This document shows, one piece after another, positions 26,191-37,635 of a stretch of 64,000 nt of DNA. The stretch lies in assembly GCA_050084515.1 (NCBI GenBank), contig CM114271.1, positions 37,386,001 to 37,450,000 of the forward strand, in the 5' to 3' direction. Positions within the stretch are counted from its first letter, which is position 1; every line of letters starts with the position of its first letter. The position numbers and the translations under genes are program-made. Under the pieces are notes generated by a model, which was given only the letters and a program-made list of their open reading frames with translations, was not told the DNA's origin and ran no database searches. Origin of the DNA: Blasia pusilla. Taxonomy: Eukaryota > Marchantiophyta > Marchantiopsida > Blasiales.

Positions 26191-26942
26191 GGATCTCGAT
26201 GTATATGCGGTGAGTGTATTTTGTTTATGTGTGGATCTACCCGTATGTTGGGAAAGATTGGTGTTGTGTGGTGTGTAGATGTGAACAACGATGTAGGTTT
26301 TGTAGCAATGTGTATGCGCACGACAACTGTCACATCTTATTTTGACATAGATAGAGTTCTATCGCATCGACGACATAGAGAGTGGCTGTTTGGGTGTAAC
26401 TTCGTTATGAGATGTCGGATGAGGTTGACGATAGGTCTGTTATGTCGAGAACGTCATTTATGGTGATTTTTCCTATTTTGGTTTTAGTGCGTCAGGTGAT
26501 CCATTGATCAAGTCAACGGTCATCCGATAACTTGTGCACGTAGGTTACCCTTGGTAGGGCTGTTTTTGGGGGAAGAGCCTTTTGGCTCTTTCTAAGGGTA
26601 TAAGAGTGAGGAAGATGGCTTTCCCAAGCCATCTTTCTCATATTGAGCCTTAGGAGCGCCTCTCTTGCGTAGACGTGTGTGGGTGTGTAGGAGTTAGGAT
26701 GCTAGCATTAGCGGAGGGTGGATCTGGTTCGATATGCCGATGTAGATTCATGAGTGGAGTTTCAGGTCGGGTGAGCCGTTTTTACTACTCATATTTTAGT
26801 CGTGGGATCTTGGTGTATATGCATGAGTATATTTCGTTTATGTGTGGATCTATCCGTATGTTGGGAAAGATCGATGTTGTGTGGTGTGTAGATGTGACCA
26901 ACGATATGGATTGTGTACCGATGTGTATGCGCATGACACATT
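26188..26942 (+). mobile_element. LTR fragment between two related 140-bp segments
   Basis: 26,328-26,800 matches the first part of the LTRs at 7,545 and 43,732 (TGTCACATC start, dyads and TATA at 26,573-26,633, end at tttttactactc). It is flanked by direct repeats 26,188-26,327 and 26,803-26,942, both starting gtgggatct and ending gtatgcgca(c/t)gaca, roughly 85 percent alike by eye. The flanks are too long and diverged to be target duplications. Tandem copies or unequal recombination would explain the A-LTR-A arrangement. Confidence 0.6.
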
Positions 26943-28981
26943 GAAAGAAAATCTTAATTAGAGATTTAAATTGTAAGAAGTTTGTAGTTATAACTTCATG
27001 CAACTCAATTTCACTACTTTGAAGAAGTAGTGGATTAATCATAGCAAATATTTTCTTCATATTAGGATCCATTCTATTTTCCATGCTAATGGTATAGTGT
27101 TGAGAGATTTTCTTTGAGTAAAGGCGGACCTTCTAGCTACAACAATCGTTGATACAAAATGAATTCTCTAACAAGTTTTCATATTCAATATAGAATCACT
27201 ACATACACTCTCCATTCTCTTACGATAAGAATCACAAATGGTTGTTCCAAGGCGATCACTTCTTCATAACACTTAATATCAAAATTTCTAACTATGAAGA
27301 CTCTATAAACTACTTTGCATTTGTATACAAGGAAAATGGAAAAAATAGTACTAAATTCCACTCAAGAAGTTTTATTTATTTATTTATATCCATAGGTTCC
27401 TAAATAAGGACATCCAAAGTACAATCCTAAGTCCTTCTCTAAGTGATAATAAGAAGTATCATCGAAGTTGGTGATTACATAACTTGGTTCATGAATGCCT
27501 CTTCGAAGTGATAGACTAGATAATGAGTAAACCAATATTTATCTATGAAAATAGTAAACCCTTGAAAGTCCCTCCTCTCTATATACTCATAAGAGATCCA
27601 TAAGAGTACAAAATAAGGCCAATCTTATCTTATGCCACATGGGTTTCTCTCGAGGCTTAGCCAATCCCCTTTAGACAAAAGTAGATTACCTTCTTATTTT
27701 TTTTTTCTTAAAAAAATCATCAGAAAACCAATCCATATCTTCCCAACTACTCCAACAACCATAACCTTGACTTCTTCATCAACCATGATTATCTTAGTTT
27801 TATTTTCATTAATACATCAATCTACCCACTATTTTATTTTTATATTTCTTATGTCTCATTTATGACATCTTTTCCTAGAGTTAAGCCCACACAAATGAGA
27901 CATTATTAAGAGGTTTAAACATGAAACTTTATTTTCCTGAACTAATAACTAAATATTTATAGAAACTCTCTCTTATACTAGTAAGAGTGAAATGTACACC
28001 TCCGATCAATTTATTACACGACAACGGACTTGAAAATTCCCTAGAAACTACTCATTTTTGTTGTTTAAATCTGATCTTCTACATATCGGGAAATGCTAGA
28101 TGGAGAACCTCTTCTTGAAATCTCATGCGTATTATAAGAAAACTTGGATAATCCTTGAGTCTAAACTGCATCATCATATTAAATTGGTTGAAAGTCATGA
28201 GTCTATTTCTTTTGGGTTTTTTTGGTTATGCAATTGTAAATTATTAAATCAATTTGTCAGGGTAGTAATTGGAGAACATCTGCGTCTATTTCTAGTGGTG
28301 GTTGTTCATAGAATCACCAGATGATGAGACCAAATTTTCCCTCTTAGTTATTCTCTCCTAGAATGGATTTGTAGTCATATTTGGATCCGTGGCATTTGTA
28401 CCAAACATTTTACATTAGACCATCTTTGTTTGTTGCCTTAGAGAGGCGGTTAAACACACATGAGTGACGAGAAATAATTATACAAATCAAGAGTGGTGCA
28501 AGCGTCAAGATTGTGAGAATAAACATTTCAAAGCTCTCAATCTCTTGGAAGAACGAGAGCGCCACACGTTTGATCTTGCTAGAGGTAGAGTTATAGTAGC
28601 ATTGCTTGACTTTGAGGTTGATCGACCATCTCGTCCACATGGCTAAGCAAAATCCTTCTACCTCAATGCATCACATAGGCATGAAGATATTAAAAAAATG
28701 TTACTGTTCAATTTGTTTAAACTCCCAATTTTGTTCTCCTCATCTAGGCTATCTATCCACGTTGCTCCACACGAGTTGAACTAATTTCTCCCTCCCCCCT
28801 CTCAAAAGCCGCACACCAGTCATTCTACATATGACCAAATTATATCATGCTAAATCTCTCACATCATCGTCGTATCTTATTGTTGTGCTACCTATCCCCA
28901 ATTATATGATCGCTAAGGGCCTCACTAGATCGGGTGGATATTTGATAATACTTTTACATTAAACTATATAGATTTGTGTGG
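26943..28981. other. AT-rich intergenic DNA upstream of the DUF760 gene
   Basis: No coding exon or element motif recognised. Short open frames at 28,100-28,324 and 28,464-28,646 have no family resemblance. Poly-T/poly-A runs occur near 27,700. Confidence 0.4.
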
Positions 28982-28989
28982 TATAAAAG
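28982..28989 (+). promoter_or_regulatory. TATA box candidate of the DUF760 gene
   Basis: TATAAAAG lies 569 bases before the chosen ATG, at the edge where AT-rich intergenic DNA turns GC-rich. It would give a leader of roughly 540 nt. No transcript data are available to confirm it. Confidence 0.4.
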
Positions 28990-29135
28990 GTTGGTGGTGA
29001 CCGAGGCAATCTCGAGAAGTGTAGTCGAAAGTCCTGTTCCACGTCACGGCCTAAGATCTTGCGGAGTCCTGTGGCCAAAAGCAAGCCCCCCACCCAAACC
29101 CGAGTGACAAATGGGGCGGAGGAGGCCGCGTATTC

Positions 29136-29141
29136 CACGTG
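29136..29141 (+). promoter_or_regulatory. G-box CACGTG, with a CACGTCA at 29,040-29,046
   Basis: A perfect G-box and an ACGT-core CACGTCA element lie within 100 bp of each other. These cores bind bZIP and bHLH factors, including HY5. An Arabidopsis relative of the downstream gene is known as UV-B-induced, so light control is a reasonable inference, not shown here. They may lie inside the leader if the TATA at 28,982 is used. Confidence 0.35.
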
Positions 29142-29550
29142 CCGTGTGGAAACGAGAACACGGACTCAACTGAACAGAATCGGAAGGAAGGCTTCTTAAC
29201 CATGGGACCCAGGCCCACCCACGCCCCGGTTAGTCCGATGAGTGACGGAGGGCTTCGGCGCCGTCGTAGACACGACGTTGTGGTAAGCTTCTTCTTGTTC
29301 CGGCGACTCGCGCTCGCGGAGGAGGACGGGAGGAGGAGGAGGAGGAGGAGTGGGGCGAACGAAGCTTGGAGTAGATGGATTGCGTGGACGCTGGATTGTA
29401 GAAAAATGGAAGGTTGCTAGGATCGAAGCGGCTATGGAAGGGTGGGCAGGAGGGGAGGATGGTCAGGTCCGATGGGACGCTCGAATTTGCAGTGGAAATC
29501 GCGGTGTGTCGGTGGAGATTTAAGTGATTTAGGGATTCGAGTGCAAGGCG

Positions 29551-32500
29551 ATGGCGATGAGTCTCGCAAGAGCTGTGCCTGCAGTGGTGAGTGGTGGCGG
29601 CCAATGGCAGGACGTGGATCAAGGGAGAGGATGCGGGGAAGGGACGGTTGCATGCAGCTGTAGTGCTTGGGGAGCGAGGGCGTTTCACAAATCTGGTAAT
29701 GGAGAGGTGGCAAAATTAGGGATTCCCAGCACCAATTTCACCTGGACAAGGGGAGTTGTTTATCATGGTTCAGCTTACAGCAAGCGCCGGGCACAACTAC
29801 CGCTCAGGGAAGGGGGATCTCGGGGCCCCGTCTGCTTGACGCGTGGGGTGAATGGTGCCTTCTGGGAAGGTGCGGATAGTGAGAGTACTGCAAATGTCCA
29901 CTTCACTTCCGCAGACGCATTTTATGAGAAGGTATGATTTGTGCGCAAAAGGCAGTGACCTGTGTCAGCGCTCAGCTATGAGATATTGAATGAACGACCC
30001 GTGGAGGGAATCATTGAGGCTGAAAGTCGCTCTGTTCCTTTTGTTTCTTAACTGTCTCGTGGATTTGGTGAATGGCTTGGAAGTTGCGGGTTTGGCAAGA
30101 TTTTGAAAGCTCACGCTGTTGTTGGCTAAGTGTGGAGTTCCGATTTCTATGTGAATTTTCTTCTGGATGGGTTTTCTAGCGCCTCTTTACCTTTACCTTT
30201 ATTTCGTATTATTTGGGGACTGTACTTGGGATTTCTAAGGATTGCACGAGAGAAGGTTGGAATCCATGTAGTGGACTTTTAATCAAGAAGTTTGGAACCC
30301 TCCTTAATGTGGACCGAGGGGTTCCAACTTAGGGGATTGTCAAATGATATTCTTTCGTCGCATGACTAGCTTTGTTGGCGGATTTATGTCTACCTCGGAT
30401 GTGAACGTTATCCTCGGGATTGTTTCGATGTTGGATTAAACTTACTTGGAACATTATTGGGACAAACTAGGGAATCTCCCGAACTATTCTGCTCATCGCT
30501 GACCTTGGTTGAACACTGTGGTTGGCACTACAGTCTGTTAGCTCACGAATCCTCAAAAAGAGGTCTCATCTCACCTGCTTAAAATGGGTTCACGCCCATT
30601 TTGTCTTTCGGACACACACCTTCTAATTGTGTGTTGCCATGTGCTGGACAACCATGGGTTCCAACTTTGGGATGGGAATATCATGCAATGGTAGCAAGTC
30701 TCTCAGTTTAAATTCTCAAAATGCCTACATTTAGGATATACTCCAGGTAAATGCTCATGGTCGCCTCATGCATAGTTTTTCCAGGTGAGTATTATATGAT
30801 ATCTCAAGACATCAAATGCTGGAATTGATTTTCCATCTAAACGTCATCCAGAGTCATAGAGGGAATTCTTGATTCTGGAGTCGTGATATTTGTTGGTCGA
30901 ATGTGGAAGTTGCCAGTCTCTCTATGATTGGGTGATATCCAATTTAGCCACTTGGATGTAAATAATGATGCATCTACCATTCTTCAGAACTGTACACCAC
31001 TAGTTCAACAAAATCACAGGTTCATAGTTCTGTTGGGTTGGTCAAGAGTTTTCCCCAAGTATAATCACCAAGAAACCTCATTGGAACTCAAATCTGAGAG
31101 CAGAGAATGTTTCACTCTATTTCTTTGTCCTTGGTGAAATATGATCAAACTTTTGTAGTCACATAAAATGACTGCTGAACTATGTGGTTTGCAAAACAAA
31201 AGGCCATGTCTGGAAAACTCTAATGTGTAGCAGTGAGGACTGGGTGGCAGTTTCCTTTTATCATATTTTTATCTTGTCTCCAAATCTCTAGTTCTTCATT
31301 ATGCTATAATGAGCTCTTACCCTATTTAAATTGACACCACAGAATTTCTACAATTGAATCCTATATTACAGTTGTCTTCCAGGTGAGAAGTTTAGCTTCA
31401 TGCTGATGTTGGATGCAATATTGTGAACTGAAGGTATATCTTTTCATGAAGATGACTGGTAGATTTTGAGAGTCACTCGAAAGCTTGAATGGTCTTAATA
31501 ATATGCAATTTTTGTCATCAAATTCAAAAAAAATCTGGCCATGATTCTGTATAACTTTCACTTTAAGAACTATTTGTTGGATATCAGTGTGAAACATGCA
31601 CATATCTCAGTGTGAATCATGCGCATATCTCAGCGTGAATCTCGAGCTGAGATCTAGGCTTTACCGCACAATGCTTCCACATGTTTTGGTCTGAATGTTC
31701 TGAACCCTGATCAAGGTTTAATCTCTTCATATGTTTCCACTTGGGTCATGCTCTGTACAGGATACCTCTTCACACTTGGTAGTCCTCATGACATACACTT
31801 ATTGTAGTCAACTGTGGAAATAATGGAATGAACTGATCAATGTTTCTAACCATCTGGTGGAGGTGTGTGTCCCGTAGGATTTTTTTTCCACAACCTCATT
31901 GGATGTTTCTTACATTTCTTATTGGTCTGGTGATTTGCAGAAAGAGCAGTCCGTACTTCTGAGTTTGATCCAAGAAATTGAGCCCTTGGATTTGAGTACA
32001 ATAAGCAAAGATGCATCCTCAGATAGTACTGGAGCAATGAAGAGAACGATATCTGGAATGCTGGGACTCCTTCCATCAGACCAGTTCCAAGTGTCTATTG
32101 AGACTACTCCGGACCATCTTGCACGCTTACTTGTGTCCTCTATGATGACTGGGTAAGTTTGTAATTTATGCCCAATTTAAGAGAAGTTTGTTTCCACATT
32201 TCTTCCTACTGTTTGTATTGAGTTTGCCTCTTCACAAATGTGTACACGGAAGAGTTCACATGTCAGATTTGTACTGCACTCAAGGCAGTTGTCCTGGGGA
32301 TCACCTGGTTAATGAGAAGAGTAGGCTCTATGTAGACAACATTTGAAGCTTTTTGTCAGTTGGAGTCAAACTTTTCGAGACATTATGTTAGCACTTGCTG
32401 CGCTCATATTTTTCTCAGCCACTCTCTACGGAATTGAGAATTATCCAATTATATTAGTTTTTCTATCAAAAACTTTATGCTTGTTCCATGCAAGAAATTG

Positions 32501-34376
32501 TGTAGTGTCATGGATCCCATTTTTCTCAGCCTTATTCTCATTTATCAGTAAAAGTGTTATGTGAATAATGTTCCCTCTTGTGTTGGCAAAGCATGCATGT
32601 TCGTCTTGCGAGTTGTATTTGTTGACAAGCACCAGTTGTTTGCCTTGGGCAATTTAAGTGCCACTGGATGCATTTTGGCAACTTGGAATGAGATTTGGAT
32701 GAGAATTGATCATAGTGTTAGTTGAGTCGATGTATTACAAGATGAGACTCTCTTTCATTGATGTAAGTTCAAGATTAGAGCATAAGAGCACACCTTGCTC
32801 CAGTAGCATGTGAATCAGTCTAATTTGACAGGGTTTTGGATCGCAGGTATACATTACGCAATGCAGAATACCGACTTTGCTTGCAAAGAAGCTTGGATCT
32901 TGCTGATGAAGGTATCAGTGATTCAGATATTTGCAAAAGGCATGGACAAGATGTTGCACATCTTAATGTCCGTGAGCCTAAAGGAACAAGTATACCTCTT
33001 GAACAGATTGAGGTTGTAGATGATCTAGGAGCTATCGAGCAAACCCTCCTCCCAGCTGAACTTGGCCCAGTATCTTCAGAGGTGGCCAACTACATTCAAC
33101 AACTACAGGAAAAGCTTTCAGCTACTTCAAAGGCAAGCTGCTACTATAGCCTCGAGTTTAAGAGGGTTCCTAGGAGAGTGTATTTTGACCATGGGATAAT
33201 AATTGTATCAGTGTCCAGTATCAATATCTAGTCATTAGCTCACATTGGTAAAGCATTACTCTGTTCATCAATTCCTATTGGCATAAGAGATGCCAGAGAT
33301 GGCTCATTATTGGTGATACTTGTTTACACAAGTTGTTGAGACTTGAAGCTAGTCTTTGAAGTAATTTTGTGAAGACCCCAGAATGTGGAGAAACTGCCTG
33401 GATCATGACACTTACTGGCCTGTCATTCATCCAGGAACTTGAAGAATGCAAGAACGCAGTTTCATCATTGGAGATTGTGAAGCAGGAGAAGAATGACTTG
33501 CTCGACTATCTGAGGTCCCTGGAACCTGAGAAGGTCTATCTCAGATTCATTCATATTCCTTAGGATCCTTTTACATTATCGTTTCCTGCGCATTCGGGTG
33601 CAGGAAAAAGTTGATCCACTTTCATAGGAGCAAGTTGCTTTTTGGGGTTGAAGTCAATCATTAATCTGGGAGCTTTATTCTGTGAACAGGTAGCAGAACT
33701 CTCACAGCCTTCACCGGAGGTCCACGAAGTAGTTGAGCACATTGTGGCTGGACTACTTGGAACCATGATTCCAAAACCTTCTCAAGTACCACCATTCACA
33801 ACGAGTTCAGTGGCAAGTCCTTGGGAAGAGTGTCGAACCTCAGAAGTTGTCGAGAAAGTCCCACTGCAGTTCCAGTCAACCGTCACATCATCCCGGGATT
33901 ATTTGGCACGACTGCTGTTCTGGTGCGTACTCAGCTCTCTCCTACTAACCAGACCAGGAGATCTAACGTTGACTTGCACGTTGTTTCTAGTTACTGTGAC
34001 CCCGAGGGCTTTGCAGGTTGTCACCTCTGGCTTCCAAGATCGAGTTTTGCGTGGTTCCATCTTTAACTGGTAAGGATTCTCTTTGTTGCCAGAGGGATAC
34101 GGAGGTGGCGGATCCTGCTTCAAATATACTCTTCTTTTGCAAGGGTCATAGATCATCAGGAGATTGGTCCAGACCCTCATCATCTTGACACTTAATGGTG
34201 ATTGTGTGGGGGTCATTTTTAGAAACATCTAATCATGTGAACTGGGCATGGACAGGTGTACGCTGTTGGGTTATCACATGAGAGGGTTGGAGTACCGACT
34301 CGAGCTTAGCCGGACACTTAGCCTTTCTGGAGAAGATGTACTTAATGTAGAAGAGGATACACACGACTGTCAGTGA
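29551..34376 (+). CDS. DUF760 protein, UV-B-induced At3g17800-like, chloroplast
   Basis: Six exons join in frame: 29551-29931, 31941-32152, 32847-33132, 33435-33533, 33690-33922 and 34256-34376 (stop TGA), giving 443 residues. Residues 1-127 (exon 1) are Ala/Arg/Ser/Gly-rich, starting MAMSLARAVPAVV, a plausible chloroplast transit peptide and linker. The DUF760 body holds KRTISGMLGLLPSDQF (161-176), YTLRNAEYRL (199-208), NDLLDYLRSLEPEKVAEL, RDYLARLLFW (to 404) and HMRGLEYRLELS. The first and second halves resemble each other. Arabidopsis relatives (At3g17800, At1g48450) are of similar length; one is UV-B-induced and none has a known reaction. The start is the first ATG of the open exon. The exon 1 to 2 join across a 2-kb intron is inferred, so a small missed exon cannot be excluded. 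It is the only clearly intact gene in the window. Confidence 0.88.
33133..33434 (+). other. GC-AG intron of the DUF760 gene
   Basis: Exon 3 ends at aag|gcaagc, a GC donor with otherwise consensus bases, and exon 4 starts after attcatccag. The join reads LSATSK|ELEECKNAV, keeping the helical segment expected for the family. No GT donor nearby preserves the frame and the alignment. Confidence 0.75.
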
Positions 34377-36179
34377 GCAGCAGACCCATTCTGTGAATAT
34401 CTGTGGGCCTGGCGATGTGGTTGTTATATTACTTCACTTTATCCTTACGGCTAGAATGGTAATGTCCGAATGTGGAAAAATTAGATAAGCTGGATAACTC
34501 GCACGGAATATGGTGTAGCTGACCTCATTTCAGTCTGGTTTGAAGTAAAACATATGATGGTGCCATTGCGGTTACTCTTTACAGTGTCCCACCATGAATG
34601 ATATTGAATCCTCACTGAACAACGTAATGAAACTGTGGACCTCGTTTACGTCCGAGCAGCTTTGTACAGAAACCTGGCAAAGTTGTCATGGAGTACGAGG
34701 GTGGCAGCCTTTATGGACTGTGCAACATTTCGGGGAACTCACTAGATAGAATCTCCCAAGTCGGTGTTGGAAATGACATTATGAATCAATTATATATATA
34801 TGCACGATAGCACTGCGGGCCGACTTCCCGCAGTAGCCGGAGCCGAGTAGAGGCTAGTTCGAGGTTGGAGAGATGGATTAATACGGAATCCGTCCAACCT
34901 GGCTTATCTGCGTTATTGAATAAGAGGGCAGGTTCTATGCCTGGTGTGGGCAGTTTTACTCACCCCTAAAACTTTCTCCACCTCTAGTTCCGCAAGGAGA
35001 TCATTCCCACTTCCCAATTCTATATTGTCATCACAGAGCCAGCAGCCGTCGAGGAGCAATCTTGCCCGTGGTAGTTTTTTTATGAATGGACGAGCATCTA
35101 CCTCTGTGGGAGTGGGCCTTTGACGTAAGGAATCAGTGTCTGGTCTGGTCTAGTCTGGTCTGGTCTCTTCGCGATCGAAAGCAGGGGAAAATGAGGAAAG
35201 TTAACCACCACGACAGAATTACAGATTTCTCCGTACGATCCTTCTGCGAGTGGGGAATGTCGTGTCTGCTCAGCACTAATTGCGCGCTCCTGTCATGATA
35301 TTCGTGGAAATAAATCACTACAGTTTCCGGTCTTTCCTGATCGCTTTGTAGATGTGTGTGCAACTCTCGCTATCTGGTTGTGCAACCGTGAATCCCTCGG
35401 AACCGTAGATGTTTCAACCCGAAATCAGGTCACTTCCAAGTGAGGCGAATTCGTTCGTCGCCCTCGCGAATTACTTGGGACATAAGTCGTTGCGGATTTT
35501 GTTACGCTGCGTGACAGTGGAGTCTAAGAAGCGAGACCACATAATTCATTAAAGGCGACTTTGCACTTTTGCATTAAAAACCGCGATCACAAAGCGCCAT
35601 ATATATTGTGACCAGCACCTGCCAAGGCGAGCACAAAACGTCGCTCGCGCATCTCGAAATCGCAACTACCATGGACGACGCGCATCTGAGCAGTCTCACG
35701 GGGAGGGCATTGTCCTGACACCCTGGATCAAAGTCGTTCGGAACCATGTGCACGCAGGAGTTGCGCTGCCATTTACACTCAAACCATGGGAGTATTGAGA
35801 CGGAACCGTATCAGCCTTAAATGACCGTCTGAGCTTAATGGCGAGTCGAGCCCGTGATATGAACTTGACAAACTGGATACCATGACGAAGGTGGAGAGTC
35901 AAGGTCAACATGGCGACAACTGGAAGTGGATCTGGAATCAGAGATAAAGCGATCCCTCCTTATCGTCTCCGGGAAAAGGAAAGTCAAGGTTAGCAGCGAT
36001 GGCCCAAACCGAACCGAACTGCAAGGATCTGTTCCAGTTATCCTACCACGTCCAATGAACAGCCGAAGCTACTGAGTCCCCACCGAATTCTCTCTCGGGT
36101 CAATGTAAAACAGTGCGTAGCTCGTAGAAGTGGTAGTAATAAAGCTCGACTGTGGATCTGCCTCTTACCCTCTCCATGA
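34377..36179. other. 3' flank of the DUF760 gene, intergenic
   Basis: It holds the probable 3' untranslated region and then mixed DNA. A (TCTGG)-type repeat lies at about 35,136-35,166. A ccatatatattg TATA-like site is near 35,597, without a recognisable gene after it. Nothing else recognised. Confidence 0.35.
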
Positions 36180-37603
36180 TCATGCAGTGACATTGCGTCC
36201 GATTGTGTAACTACTCTCTAGCTCGATTCCTTCTGGATCTTTCTCTCTCTCTCTCTCTCTCTCTCGCCCCCTTTCTGACTTTCTTTTTCTTTCTGAAGTT
36301 GGCATTGTAGAGCTACGAGGAGGAGGAGGAGGGAGAGAGTTCACTAGCTGGACACGTAATTGGTGGCGGACCCATCCACAGGTAGAGTGCGCCACAATTG
36401 TTGGCGTGCGAGCCCGGTTTGGCGGCTGATGTGCAACGAGTCGTTGTCTGGTCGATCTGGACCTGGTTCGCTGTTAAGTTCGTTCACTTGGGGTGCATCT
36501 AGCTATGAGGCTAGCTAGATATTAGTCACTGACCGCGACGATGCTTCTGCTGATACGATTGATTCACTGACGTTGCCGACGCCGGAGAGGAAGCGGACTA
36601 GTTTCAGAGTCTTTCCATGCAGTTATCGCGGGAGGGAATTCCAGAAGAAGCCATTTAATAACGCCATTTCTCCAGTGCATTTATCATGCACACATAGATC
36701 TCGCAGGTGTTTTATAACGGGCTGGCCATGGGGATCCATATCCAAAAGTGCACTTGCCAGCGTCGACGGAAACGCATATTATTAAATAAAACAGGGGCTG
36801 GGCCCGGCGCCGTGCCCTGCCTAGGTTTCGCGAATCCTTCGGGGCTCGGACTGGTTGTGTAGATCAGCAAACGTTTCGAGAATCGGAGGGAGGAGAGATG
36901 GGGACAAGGACGGGTCCGGCGTCTGATGGCTTCGCTCAGCTGGCAGGTAAGCAGACAAGACAGCCCGGGCCTGCCGCAAACAAACCGGATACTCGTACGT
37001 AGAGGTCTTGCTCGTCCTCCCATTTCCTACTCGCCATTTGCGGGCTCGTCCTCCGGTTCCACTCGACATTTGTGGGGAGGGACTGAGAGGGATCGTAGTC
37101 TAGTGTCTTAGGGGACATTATTAGGTGGAGCGAAGTGGAAAGCGCACTGCTACGATATGGGATGGGATCTGGTACAGGGCATGGCAGGCAGCAGGAGCAG
37201 AAAGATAAGAAAATGGCATGCGGAGGAGGTACAATTGCCTTTTTCTAGTACGAGAGGGAGTGTTTACTGGACAGGGAAGAAGCGAGCAGTGAGGGAGTTA
37301 GAAGTCGGATGTGAAGCGAAGGAGAGGGAAATGTGAGAGGTGTTGTAAAGGGGGCGAGTTGTTGATCCACGGCAGACATCGATGGGGAAGTGGATGAACG
37401 CAGGCAGGAAGACAGACAGACGACTACGGACGAGGAAGGCGTGAGCATTCACATGGAAAGCGGGATCGTGATCCGTCCGGCCACGCTGTCAGCAAGCACT
37501 GCAGCACTACAGACAGACGAAACTCACAGGGTACGGTAGCGAAATGCAGCACCGGCATCTCTCCCCATCACATCGATCTCAACCGTCTCCTCCGCGAGCG
37601 AGC

Positions 37604-37635
<32 letters not shown>

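Noticed and set aside
28100-28646. Two open frames upstream of the DUF760 gene as an extra gene
   Set aside because: Both are short and AT-rich, without family resemblance or a convincing splice link to the DUF760 exons.
29230-29713. Minus-strand open frames opposite the DUF760 leader and first exon
   Set aside because: Low complexity and antisense to a well-supported exon, with no motif.
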